DNA from: Denitrobaculum tricleocarpae | Lineage (GTDB): Bacteria > Pseudomonadota > Alphaproteobacteria > Kiloniellales > Kiloniellaceae | Reading direction: 5' to 3' | Length of the DNA: 64,000 bases | NCBI RefSeq assembly: GCF_007004665.1 | Contig: NZ_ML660057.1 | Coordinates: forward strand, 124,001 to 188,000 | Shown here: piece by piece, positions 52,149 through 60,171 of the stretch | Numbering within the stretch: the stretch's first letter is position 1 | How the letters are laid out: each line of letters begins with the position of its first letter | Notes under the pieces: model-generated | Databases searched by the model: none | Told to the model about the DNA's origin: nothing | What the model saw: only the letters and a program-made list of their open reading frames with translations | Position numbers and translations under genes: made by a program

Positions 52149-52526
52149 ATGGATAGCTTTTTCGATAAGGGCCTGAAACAGCGCAAGGCCACCCTCGGCG
52201 CCGAATACGTCGAGCAAAACCTGGCGGCCGCGGACGACTTCACCCGCCCCTTCCAGGAGGCCATGACCGCCTGGTGCTGGGGTTTCGGCTGGGGCGACGA
52301 GGCCATCGATCCCAAAACCCGCTCCATCATGAACCTCGCCATGATCGGCGCGCTGGGCAAGATGCAGGAGTGGGAAATCCATTGCCGGGGCGCGATCAAC
52401 AACGGCGTCACCAAGGAAGAGATCCGGGCCATCATCCATGTGGTTGGTATCTACTGCGGCGTTCCGCAATCGCTCGAATGCTTCCGCGTGGCGCGCAAGG
52501 TGCTGGAAGAAAAAGAACTTCTATAA
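52149..52526 (+). CDS. Carboxymuconolactone decarboxylase (CMD) family protein
   Basis: Small all-helical protein of 125 aa. FTRPFQEAMTAWCWGFGW and the MNLAMIGALGKMQEWEIHCRGA stretch (split at GKM) followed by ITKEE-like VTKEEIRAIIHVVGIYCGVP match the CMD/AhpD fold. The AhpD CxxC pair is absent, so a peroxidase-reductase role is unlikely; a decarboxylase, lactonase or accessory role is possible. Co-transcribed with the Rieske oxygenase. Confidence 0.88.
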   Translation: MDSFFDKGLKQRKATLGAEYVEQNLAAADDFTRPFQEAMTAWCWGFGWGDEAIDPKTRSIMNLAMIGALGKMQEWEIHCRGAINNGVTKEEIRAIIHVVGIYCGVPQSLECFRVARKVLEEKELL

Positions 52527-52553
52527 CCTGCAAAGGCGATCCGGAATTCCGGC

Positions 52554-53120
52554 CTACTTCAGCGCGCCCGAAGGTGGCAGGCTGTAATTCCCCTGCTTCG
52601 TGCCGATGCCTTGAACGAAACCTTCCCTGATCGGTTTCAGCGGGCTGGTGCGAATTTCGAAAACGCCGCTCAGGTTCTTGTACTTGCCGGTCCCGCCCAG
52701 CCATTTCCCGGTTCCCACGCGAACCGAGTCCAAGGGCTGAACGTCGAAATCCGCTTTTTCGAAGACGGTATCACCATCCGCGTCAATGTAATTGCAGTGG
52801 CCGTGGAATTCGTAGGACGCGGTCGACTTATACACAACGAACCAGCCGATGCAGCGCCCCGTCAGGTTATGCAGCAGGCCTTTGCCGCTGGCATTGGTCG
52901 CGGTCATGAAGTTCTCGGCAATACCCATATGACGATCGTCGGACAGCGAAACCGGCGGCGTCGGACTGATCGCGATCGACGTGAAATTGACCGTGAAAGG
53001 CCCCTCGCCCGAGACGTCGTCCGCCCTGCTTTGATCGGCGGAGAAACCACCGGCCGTCAGGATCATCGCGAGAACAGCGAGCCGGAATAAACAGCAATTT
53101 GGCTTGAGAACTTTTGTCAT
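52554..53120 (-). CDS. Secreted protein, possible allene-oxide-cyclase-like barrel
   Basis: Predicted exported protein of 188 aa. Residues 1-34 form a signal peptide ending SADQSRADD. The mature part is beta-rich, with GHCNYIDADGDTVFEK and GTGKYKNLSGVFEIR; the last resembles the conserved strand of the allene oxide cyclase/dirigent-like barrel. ATG at 53120 (MTKVLKPN) starts two bases past the BTAD regulator's stop; an upstream in-frame ATG at 53129 would overlap it. Either way it is translationally coupled to that regulator. Function unknown. Confidence 0.75.
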   Translation of the reverse strand: MTKVLKPNCCLFRLAVLAMILTAGGFSADQSRADDVSGEGPFTVNFTSIAISPTPPVSLSDDRHMGIAENFMTATNASGKGLLHNLTGRCIGWFVVYKSTASYEFHGHCNYIDADGDTVFEKADFDVQPLDSVRVGTGKWLGGTGKYKNLSGVFEIRTSPLKPIREGFVQGIGTKQGNYSLPPSGALK

Positions 53121-53122
53121 GA

Positions 53123-54259
53123 TCAGCACCCCGCGGGATAGAGGTAAGCGTAATCGGAGTCCAATTGAAGCGCCCGCGAGATTGCTTCCCTGGTCGTGAT
53201 TTGCCGCGCATCCCCGACTGCGGAAATCTCCGCTGGACGACTTGAAAGAACTGCACTCTGCGCTCGCGGATAGGTCTCGGCGATACCCCTGCCCACCCAG
53301 GCAATGGAAGCCCCGGTTTGATCCGAGGTCGAGGTAGCCGGGCCCCTGACTTCATCTCTCACAAAGGCACCAATGGAAATCATCACGCTGAGTACGGTAA
53401 AAGCAGAAAGGGCCATTACACTCGCGTTCAAGACACTTGCAGGTTTCCTTAACCTTGCGCCGGGCAAGGACAAAGCAGGAGCCGCGACCTTGGGACATTC
53501 AAATGTCGGACGACGGTCAGCTTGGTGATCACGCCGTTCCAGAGCGCGAGCCATTGCCGCCTGGACAGCTTCATCAGGTCCTTCGCCAAGCTCACGCCGA
53601 AAGAGATCTACGCAGCGCCGATAAGCATTGCGGGCTGACCCGATCCATCCGCGTTGCCCGTAAAGATCAATGAGATACGCATGTGCAGAATCATCAAATG
53701 GATTGAGCGCTACGCAGCGTTGTGCCGCGTCGACGGCAGCCGCGAAACAACCAGCGGAGAGCTGCTGTTTGGCGGCACGCCTGAATCCTGCTACTGCCAA
53801 TTCATCTAACCGCGCGCGCTCCCTGAGCAGCCAGTCTTCGAAAAGATCGGCACCTACATCCAGCCCTTCGCAAAACGGTCCGCGCCAAAGACGGCAAACC
53901 TGGACTAAGGCCTCATCATCTGCTGACAGCACAGCGACTTCGAAGCGGCGCATATCGACGTCAACGAGATCCAGGCGCAATTGCAAACTCTCGCGATCTG
54001 ACGTCAGCACCCTGTCCGAATAGTCGCCCAACCGAGTCCGCAGCGTTAGCAAGGCCTGCCGCAGAGAATGGCGCGCCTCGGTTTGCGGGCAAGCATCCCA
54101 GAGCAAATTGGCAAGCACTTCGCGGTCTGCACGGCCGTGGGGTTGTGCTGCGAGGTATGCGAGGAGCCCCTTTGCTTTCGCACCAAGACGACCGACACAC
54201 TCACCGTCGTTCGTTTCCAGGCGCACCCGCCCGAGAATCAAAAGCTTGAGATCAGCCAT
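53123..54259 (-). CDS. Membrane-anchored BTAD/SARP-like transcriptional regulator
   Basis: Protein of 378 aa. An OmpR-like winged helix (about 1-100, RLGAKAKGLLAYLAAQPHGR with the LWDACPQTEARHSLRQAL helix) and the bacterial transcriptional activator (BTAD) helical domain (about 100-245) resemble SARP activators. A basic linker is followed by a clear membrane helix at about 277-300 (VLNASVMALSAFTVLSVM) and a roughly 75-residue C-terminal part that would face the periplasm. That makes it a ToxR-like one-component sensor. Its neighbour, translated with it, is a secreted protein that could be a sensing partner or target. Confidence 0.85.
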   Translation of the reverse strand: MADLKLLILGRVRLETNDGECVGRLGAKAKGLLAYLAAQPHGRADREVLANLLWDACPQTEARHSLRQALLTLRTRLGDYSDRVLTSDRESLQLRLDLVDVDMRRFEVAVLSADDEALVQVCRLWRGPFCEGLDVGADLFEDWLLRERARLDELAVAGFRRAAKQQLSAGCFAAAVDAAQRCVALNPFDDSAHAYLIDLYGQRGWIGSARNAYRRCVDLFRRELGEGPDEAVQAAMARALERRDHQADRRPTFECPKVAAPALSLPGARLRKPASVLNASVMALSAFTVLSVMISIGAFVRDEVRGPATSTSDQTGASIAWVGRGIAETYPRAQSAVLSSRPAEISAVGDARQITTREAISRALQLDSDYAYLYPAGC

Positions 54260-54618
54260 GATGTCTCATCCGCCGTCCTCTCTCAGGAACAACTTGTTTG
54301 CAAGCATACATGATCGCGATGATTGTGTCGATTCCTTGGATTTCCCGCCAAGCGCCGTCATGAAAAAGAATCAGCACTCCATTCAGAAGTTTTGTTATCG
54401 AATGACGTATTGACTGACGAATCACTGACGGTCAGTGGGTAACGTTTTTGACGCTACCTCAGGGAAGCCCCGCGACGTTCACGACAATAACTCGTCATGA
54501 AAAACCCTGCGCGTAGCTCCTTGCCACCCGCGAAGGATTTACATCCATTACGGAGAGGGAACTGGCCAAGGATCATGTGTTTTCAACGAAACTACATTGA
54601 AAGCTAGGAGTAAAAAAA
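54260..54618. other. Intergenic region with small dyad
   Basis: About 359 bases between divergent genes, with lower GC. Contains the perfect dyad CACTGA-CGG-TCAGTG (54424-54438), followed by a short T run, and an AGGAG ribosome site at 54606 for the next gene. No gene is seen. Confidence 0.45.
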
Positions 54619-55008
54619 ATGGCTACTCGAAGTGATTTTAAGATCATTCATTTTTGGGATCACCTGGGCGATGACAAGGGGGACATAAGCACCAGCGCGA
54701 CATTCCGTGGCGATGAAACTCCTGCCTACTGCTTTTATGTCGACGCAACGCCTCTCGATGGCTATGTCGTTCTTCAAGCCTATGATGTTGACAGTGACTA
54801 TCATGAAGTCTTGATCAATGGCATGGCCTTGCCGTACGAGGATATTATGCAGCACGGCTCCCACAACAGTTGGTCTGTCTGGCTCGATGAAATTCCAGCC
54901 AAGTATCTGAAACGCGGCAACAACACGATCAAAGTCAAACGGAGTAGAGGTGAAGACAACTTCATCATTGGAGATGTTGTCGTCCATTGGCGCGAATTGG
55001 GAGCCTGA
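54619..55008 (+). CDS. Small beta-sandwich protein, unknown function
   Basis: Protein of 129 aa without a signal peptide or membrane helix. It is rich in aromatic and acidic residues with alternating strand patterns; EVLINGMALP, NSWSVWLDEIPAKYL and KRGNNTIKVKR match the pattern of carbohydrate-binding-like beta sandwiches found as C-terminal domains in other proteins. It ends in NFIIGDVVVHWREL. GC content is clearly lower than in the neighbours, suggesting transfer. An excellent ribosome site (TAGGAG) lies before the ATG. I do not recognise a function. Confidence 0.8.
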   Translation: MATRSDFKIIHFWDHLGDDKGDISTSATFRGDETPAYCFYVDATPLDGYVVLQAYDVDSDYHEVLINGMALPYEDIMQHGSHNSWSVWLDEIPAKYLKRGNNTIKVKRSRGEDNFIIGDVVVHWRELGA

Positions 55009-55111
55009 TTCCTTGGTTCGCCATCAAGCCACTTATCGCTGGTCTCGTCGCTTGCTTCCTCTGCGCGCAACCAGGCCAGCGATACCTAATCACAGAAACG
55101 CTTAAAGTGTT

Positions 55112-55383
55112 TCAACTGGTTTGATTACTGATCTCCAGCAGATTGCCGTTGGGGTCGCGCAGATAAATTTAGCGGAGAGGTCCGGTGGCGCCGGTGCGGG
55201 CGACCGGGCCCTCTTCGATCTTGATCTCAAGTGACTTCTGATGATCGATAGCCTTCTCGATGGGCGCCAAGGTGATCAGACAAAAGTCACGACCTCCATG
55301 CTCAGCGCCCTCACGTCGAAATCTCTGATCGCATCAATAGACGCAACGAAAAGAACGAGGTGATCGATCCCGTCTATTCTCAT
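55112..55383 (-). pseudogene. Decayed VOC/glyoxalase-family gene
   Basis: Starts at ATG 55383 with MRIDGIDHLVLFVASIDA, the typical VOC N-terminus, and then runs VRALSMEVVTFV to a TGA at 55278-55276. The next part of the family continues in another frame from about 55279: LITLAPIEKAIDHQ, then EEGPVARTGATGPLR, a second in-frame stop (TAA at 55171-55169), and IYLRDPNGNLLEISN to 55112. The middle of the protein (about 35 residues that hold a metal ligand) is missing. A deletion with frameshift and a nonsense change have inactivated it. The flanking 55009-55467 DNA holds no other gene. Confidence 0.85.
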
Positions 55384-55467
55384 AGATGCTCCGGGAGGCT
55401 TCGAGAGATGCCGGGGCAGCCTTCGGGCCTGTGTCGCTCGGCGCAACGCAGGCCCCTGCTCACCGGA

Positions 55468-56625
55468 TCAGAGCTTGATCCAGGCGGCGTTCTTCTTCGA
55501 GGACCGAACGCAGGCGTCGATGAACCGCATGCCATCCAGGCCGTCGGTAACGGTCGGGAAGAGCACGCCCTTTGGAATTTTGCCGTTCTTTTTGCGGTGC
55601 GCGTGTATGGCGGCGGCGGCTTCGCTGTAGATATTCGCAAAGCCCTCGAGATAGCCCTCCGGGTGGCCCGGCGGAACGCGGGTGACCCGACCGGCGGCAT
55701 CGATGCTGCCGGCCCCGCCTCTGGTGATCAGGCGCTTGGGCTCGCCGAAAGGTGTGAACCAGAGCTGGTTGGGGTGCTCCTGCTCCCACTCCAGGCCGCC
55801 TTTGGTGCCGTAGACCCGCAGTTTCAACGCATTCTCATTACCAGGCGCGACCTGGCTGGCCCAGATCATGCCCTTCGCCCCGCCCTTGAAGCGCAGCATG
55901 ACGTTGGCATTGTCGTCAAGCTTACGGCCCTTCACGAAGGAGTCCAGATCGGCGCAGAGGCTCTCGGTTTCCAGACCGCTGACAAAGGTCGCCAGGTTCC
56001 AGGCATGGGTGCCGATATCGCCGATGCACCCCCCCGCCCCGCTGCGTTTCGGATCGGTGCGCCAGTCGGCTTGTTTATGCCCGCTGGCTTCCAGCTTCTC
56101 GCTCAGCCAGTCCTGGGGATACTCCGACTGCACCAGCCGCAGTGTCCCAAGCTGGCCCTTGCGCACCATCTCCCGCGCCTGCCGGATCATGGGATAACCG
56201 GTGTAGTTATGAGTCAGTACGAAGAGCTTGCCGGTCTTTTCCACGACTGCCGCCAGCTTCTTCGCCTCCGCGAGGGTCAGGGTCAGAGGCTTATCGCAAA
56301 TGACGTGAATACCGGCCTCCAGAAAGGCCTTGGCCGGTGGAAAGTGCATATGGTTCGGCGTGACGATGGCAACCGCCTCGATGCCGTCGGGCCGGGCGGT
56401 CTCGCCTCCCACCATTTCGGAATAGGTGCCGTAGCAGCGGTCGGGATCCAGGCCCAGATCCACGCCTGAAGCGCGGGCCTTTTTCGGATTGCCCGAGAGC
56501 GCGCCGGCCACCAGTTCGTAGTGCCCGTCCAAACGCGCCGCAATCCGGTGAACGCCACCGATAAAAGCGTCGCGTCCTCCGCCGACCATACCCAGGCGGA
56601 TCGGCCCCTTGTTTGCTGCTGCCAT
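55468..56625 (-). CDS. Gfo/Idh/MocA family oxidoreductase
   Basis: NAD(P)-dependent sugar or polyol dehydrogenase of 385 aa. The Rossmann motif is RLGMVGGGRDAFIGGVHRIA, the catalytic Lys is in HVICDKPLTLT (a DKP variant of the usual EKP), and the substrate loop reads GAGGCIGDIGTHAWNL with the conserved D and H. Relatives oxidise inositol, glucose-type or uronate derivatives. Last gene of the sugar transport operon on the minus strand, 32 bases behind the TIM-barrel isomerase gene, with which it most likely shares a pathway. ATG at 56625 is preferred to 56631. Confidence 0.92.
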   Translation of the reverse strand: MAAANKGPIRLGMVGGGRDAFIGGVHRIAARLDGHYELVAGALSGNPKKARASGVDLGLDPDRCYGTYSEMVGGETARPDGIEAVAIVTPNHMHFPPAKAFLEAGIHVICDKPLTLTLAEAKKLAAVVEKTGKLFVLTHNYTGYPMIRQAREMVRKGQLGTLRLVQSEYPQDWLSEKLEASGHKQADWRTDPKRSGAGGCIGDIGTHAWNLATFVSGLETESLCADLDSFVKGRKLDDNANVMLRFKGGAKGMIWASQVAPGNENALKLRVYGTKGGLEWEQEHPNQLWFTPFGEPKRLITRGGAGSIDAAGRVTRVPPGHPEGYLEGFANIYSEAAAAIHAHRKKNGKIPKGVLFPTVTDGLDGMRFIDACVRSSKKNAAWIKL

Positions 56626-56657
56626 CGTCAAACCTTCCTCATTTCCAGTACTCGACT

Positions 56658-57719
56658 CTAGTCTTTAATTCCAAGCATCCGGCGGTTAGCCGCCTCGTCG
56701 GTGCCGGCCCCGGCAAAATCGTCAAAGGCCTTTTCCGTAACCCGGATGATGTGATCCCTTACGAAGGCCGCGCCTTCGCGCGCCCCGTCTTCCGGATGCT
56801 TCAGGCAGCACTCCCACTCGACCACGGCCCAGCCGTCGAAGTTGTTGGCGGCCATCTTCGCGAAGATCCCGGTGAAATCAATCTGCCCGTCGCCCAACGA
56901 ACGGAAGCGGCCCGCGCGGTCTGTCCAGCTTTGATAACCGGAGTAAACACCCTGCCGCCCGGTCGGATTGAACTCCGCATCCTTGACGTGAAACATCCGA
57001 ATCCGATCCTTGTAGATATCGATGAAGTCCAGGTAATCGAGACACTGCAACGCGAAGTGCGAGGGATCGTAGAGGATGTTGCAGCGCGGATGATTGCCGG
57101 TCTTTTCCAGGAACATCTCGAAGGTAATCCCGTCGTGCAGGTCCTCGCCGGGATGAATCTCGTAGCAGACATCGACGCCGCAATCCTCGGCCACGTCCAG
57201 GATCGGCTTCCAGCGTTTCGCCAGCTCTGCGAACGCGGTCTCGATCAGACCGGCGGGACGCTGCGGCCAGGGGTAGACATAGGGCCAGGCCAGAGCGCCG
57301 GAGAAACTCGCATGCGCCGTAAGTCCCATGTTTTGAGAGGCTTGCAGGGCTTTCTTCACCTGATCCACCGCCCAGGCCTGTCGGGCCTGGGGGTTACCCC
57401 GGACCTCTGGCGCGGCGAAACCGTCGAAGGCTTCATCATAGGCAGGATGCACCGCGACCAGCTGCCCCTGCAGATGGGTCGAGAGTTCCGTCACCTCGAT
57501 GCCGTTGGTCCTGGCAACTCCCTTTACCTCGTCGCAGTAATCCTTTGACGTCGCGGCCTTCTCCAGATCAAAGACCCGGTCGTCCCAGGAGGGAATCTGC
57601 ACACCGATATAGCCGGCCCCGGCGGCCCATTTGGTGATGGCGTCCCAGGAATTGAACGGTGCTTCGTCCCCGGCGAACTGGGCCAGAAACAGCGCCGGCC
57701 CCTTAATCGTCGTTGCCAT
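56658..57719 (-). CDS. Sugar isomerase/epimerase-like TIM-barrel protein
   Basis: Xylose-isomerase-like TIM-barrel protein of 353 aa. Metal-site motifs include CYEIHPGEDLHDG (Glu/His), CNILYDPSHFALQCLDY, and RMFHVKDAEFNPTG (His and Asp). GGAGACGACTC precedes the ATG. This family isomerises, epimerises or dehydrates keto-sugars and inositol derivatives, and it pairs often with Gfo/Idh/MocA dehydrogenases, as here. Gene order with the importer implies breakdown of the imported sugar or polyol. A 134-bp gap separates it from the small membrane protein gene. Confidence 0.92.
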   Translation of the reverse strand: MATTIKGPALFLAQFAGDEAPFNSWDAITKWAAGAGYIGVQIPSWDDRVFDLEKAATSKDYCDEVKGVARTNGIEVTELSTHLQGQLVAVHPAYDEAFDGFAAPEVRGNPQARQAWAVDQVKKALQASQNMGLTAHASFSGALAWPYVYPWPQRPAGLIETAFAELAKRWKPILDVAEDCGVDVCYEIHPGEDLHDGITFEMFLEKTGNHPRCNILYDPSHFALQCLDYLDFIDIYKDRIRMFHVKDAEFNPTGRQGVYSGYQSWTDRAGRFRSLGDGQIDFTGIFAKMAANNFDGWAVVEWECCLKHPEDGAREGAAFVRDHIIRVTEKAFDDFAGAGTDEAANRRMLGIKD

Positions 57720-57853
57720 GAGTCGTCTCCCTTATTCAAGTATTGATATTTGTATTGAAGACCCGGCGCATCGCCGCGTCCGGAATCCATGTCCCACGGC
57801 GCGGTCATCATGACGTCACTCTGTGACACTTTTACTGCACCCTGTTTTTGCGG

Positions 57854-58162
57854 CTATTGCGCCCGCAGATAGACACCGTAGAGAACGGCGGAGCCTATCG
57901 CGATAGCAACCACCACAACGAAGACGGTCAGAATAATCAGGGCGACCCTGAAGAAGCCGCGCCAGGTTCCTTCCGGCTTACAGACCGGCAGCAGATTATT
58001 GGAGAGTCCCGCGATAACCACCAGCACACAACCAATGCTAAAGAGCGTCAGACTGAAGGGTTGAAAGATCATGATCAGCGCGGCGATGCCAAGTCCGATG
58101 ATACTGTTCTCGACCCGCCGCGCATTGCTACGCCCCATAAGTTTCGGCTGGTTATTCATCAT
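57854..58162 (-). CDS. Small membrane protein of the sugar ABC operon
   Basis: Protein of 102 aa with hydrophobic helices at about residues 20-38, 40-58 and 72-97 (VALIILTVFVVVVAIAIGSA) and a basic N-terminus. The start overlaps the ATPase stop as ATGATGA, so its synthesis is coupled to the transporter. Small membrane proteins are sometimes encoded within alphaproteobacterial polyol/glycerol-type ABC operons, possibly as accessory transporter subunits; the sequence here is not one I can assign to a named family. Confidence 0.8.
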   Translation of the reverse strand: MMNNQPKLMGRSNARRVENSIIGLGIAALIMIFQPFSLTLFSIGCVLVVIAGLSNNLLPVCKPEGTWRGFFRVALIILTVFVVVVAIAIGSAVLYGVYLRAQ

Positions 58163-59244
58163 CGCACCGCCAGTCCGCTGTCGTCGAAGATATGTGTCTG
58201 GGTCAAATCGCAGGCAAGGTGCAGAACCTCCCCCGGCGCCACCTTGCGCTCACGCGGCAGCACGACCCGCAGGTCCCGTTCATCCTCGTCGCGGACGTGC
58301 ACCAGTGTTTCCGCGCCCATGGGTTCGATTAGTTCCACCTGGCCGGTCAGACTGCGTTCACTGGGACTATCGACCGGCTCCAATGCGCGTGGTCGGATGC
58401 CGATGGTCAGATGGCTCCCGACGAGAGCCTCGGCGGCGGCGGGAACCGGGAAGACCACGTTGTCAGCACCTAGCTCAATGGTCGCCTTGCCATCCTTGAT
58501 AGTTGAGAGACGTCCATCAAGCAGGTTCATTTTCGGGCTGCCGATGAAGCCTGCAACAAAGACATTGCGGGGCTGGGAGAAGACCTCGTGGGGCGTACCG
58601 ATCTGCTCGATCATGCCGTCACGCATGATCGCGATGCGGTTCGCCATGGTCAGGGCCTCCATCTGATCGTGGGTCACGATCACCGTGGCTTTGGATAGGC
58701 CAGAGAGAACCTCCTTGATCTGGCCGCGCATGGAATGGCGCTGTTCCACATCCAGGCGCGAGAGCGGCTCATCGAAGAGGAAGCAGTTCGGGTCGCGCAC
58801 GATGGCGCGGGCAACCGCCGCGCGCTGCTTTTCGCCCTCGGAAAGCTGACCCGGCAAACGCTCTAACACCTCACCGAGCTGCAGGATCTCAGCAACGCGT
58901 GCCACCTCTCGGCCACGTTCTTCCGCCGAGAGGCCCAGATGATAGAGCGGCATCTCGATGTTGCCGCCGATGGAGACCGAGGGGTAGAGCGCGTAAAACT
59001 GAAAGACCATCGCGATATCGCGTTTTTCGGGCGGCAGCCTGTTCATCACCCTGCCGCCGATCTTGACCTCACCCTCGGTGACGGATTCCAGACCGGCGAT
59101 CATACGCAGTGTCGTGGTCTTGCCGCAGCCGGACGGCCCGAGCAGGCAGACCACCTCCCCTTCCCCCACAGACATGTCCACGTCGCGGACCGCGGTGAAA
59201 CTTCCGAAGGTCTTGGTGAGGCTGGTCGCTTCGATCGTCGACAT
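58159..59244 (-). CDS. Sugar ABC ATPase B (UgpC/MalK-like, signature LSEGE)
   Basis: ATPase of 361 aa with an N-terminal nucleotide-binding domain and a C-terminal TOBE-type regulatory domain (about 240-361). Walker A is GPSGCGKTT (36-44), Q-loop FQFYALYP (Q81), Walker B CFLFDEP (D157-E158) and the H-loop His is intact in VTHDQMEA. The signature is LSEGEKQR (133-140): Glu replaces the second-glycine position of LSGGQ. The partner ATPase at 62864 has the opposite defect. Start ATG at 59244 is four bases after the permease stop. Confidence 0.94.
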   Translation of the reverse strand: MSTIEATSLTKTFGSFTAVRDVDMSVGEGEVVCLLGPSGCGKTTTLRMIAGLESVTEGEVKIGGRVMNRLPPEKRDIAMVFQFYALYPSVSIGGNIEMPLYHLGLSAEERGREVARVAEILQLGEVLERLPGQLSEGEKQRAAVARAIVRDPNCFLFDEPLSRLDVEQRHSMRGQIKEVLSGLSKATVIVTHDQMEALTMANRIAIMRDGMIEQIGTPHEVFSQPRNVFVAGFIGSPKMNLLDGRLSTIKDGKATIELGADNVVFPVPAAAEALVGSHLTIGIRPRALEPVDSPSERSLTGQVELIEPMGAETLVHVRDEDERDLRVVLPRERKVAPGEVLHLACDLTQTHIFDDSGLAVR

Positions 59245-59248
59245 GGCG

Positions 59249-60157
59249 CTACCTCTTGATCGTGCCGAAGGTGACACCGCGCAAAAGATGATTTTGCAGC
59301 ATGAAGGTCACGACGATCACAGGAATGAGGAACAGGGTCTCGATGGCCGCCAGCAATCCCCAGCGCACACCGATGTCCCCGCCGATGGTCTGCGCCATGG
59401 CCACGGGCACGGTGCGGGTATCGACCCCGGTCAGCAGCAGCGCGAAGAGGAATTCGTTCCAGGTCAGGATGAGGCCGAAGACGGCGGTGGCGGCGAGGCC
59501 CGCCTTAACCTGCGGCAGGCAGATCTTGAAGAACACGCGCCGGTCCGAGGAGCCGTCGATGCGCGCGGCGTCTTCCACGTCGGGCGAGAGTTCGTCGAAG
59601 AAACTCTTCATCATCCAGATGGTGAAAGGCAGGTTGAAGGCGGTGTAGAGCAGGATGACCCCGATGTAGGTGCCCGAAAGCCCGGCGACGCGGAACATCA
59701 GGAAGATCGGAATGATCACCACAATGGCCGGCAGCATGCGGGTGGTCAGGATAATAAAAAGATAGGTGTCGTTGCCGCGCAGCGGATAGCGCGAGAAGCC
59801 GAAGGCCGCCAGGGTGCCGATGGCCAGAGCCAGCAGGACAGAAGTTCCCGCGATGAAGACCGAGTTGAAGAAGTAGAGCGCGAAGCCGGTGTCCTGCGCG
59901 GCGGCACCGGCGGAATAGGCGCGGCTGAAGACCGCGACAAAATTCTCGAAAGTCGGCGAGAAGACAAACTTGGGCGGTATCGCCAGGGCGTCGTTGTGGG
60001 TCTTGAAGGCGGTCAGGATGATCCAGAAGACCGGGAAGAAGTAGATGAAGCTGATCACCGCGGCGAAGAGCGTCCGCCCCCAGCCCGCGTTGCCGACACC
60101 GGAGTAGACTTTCAGTCCGAGCCGCTCGGTCAGCGATTTCTTGTCTGTTGCAGACAT
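59249..60157 (-). CDS. Sugar ABC transporter permease (MalG-like)
   Basis: Inner-membrane permease of 302 aa with about six helices. The cytoplasmic EAA loop, where the ATPase docks, reads VEDAARIDGSSDRRVFFKIC. N-terminal residues before the first helix are short (MSATDKKSLTERLGL). Immediately behind the first permease gene (14-base gap) and four bases ahead of ATPase B. Belongs to the MalFGK2/UgpAEC class of importers; MalG position in the operon. Confidence 0.94.
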   Translation of the reverse strand: MSATDKKSLTERLGLKVYSGVGNAGWGRTLFAAVISFIYFFPVFWIILTAFKTHNDALAIPPKFVFSPTFENFVAVFSRAYSAGAAAQDTGFALYFFNSVFIAGTSVLLALAIGTLAAFGFSRYPLRGNDTYLFIILTTRMLPAIVVIIPIFLMFRVAGLSGTYIGVILLYTAFNLPFTIWMMKSFFDELSPDVEDAARIDGSSDRRVFFKICLPQVKAGLAATAVFGLILTWNEFLFALLLTGVDTRTVPVAMAQTIGGDIGVRWGLLAAIETLFLIPVIVVTFMLQNHLLRGVTFGTIKR

Positions 60158-60171
60158 CGACGCGCCTCTCC

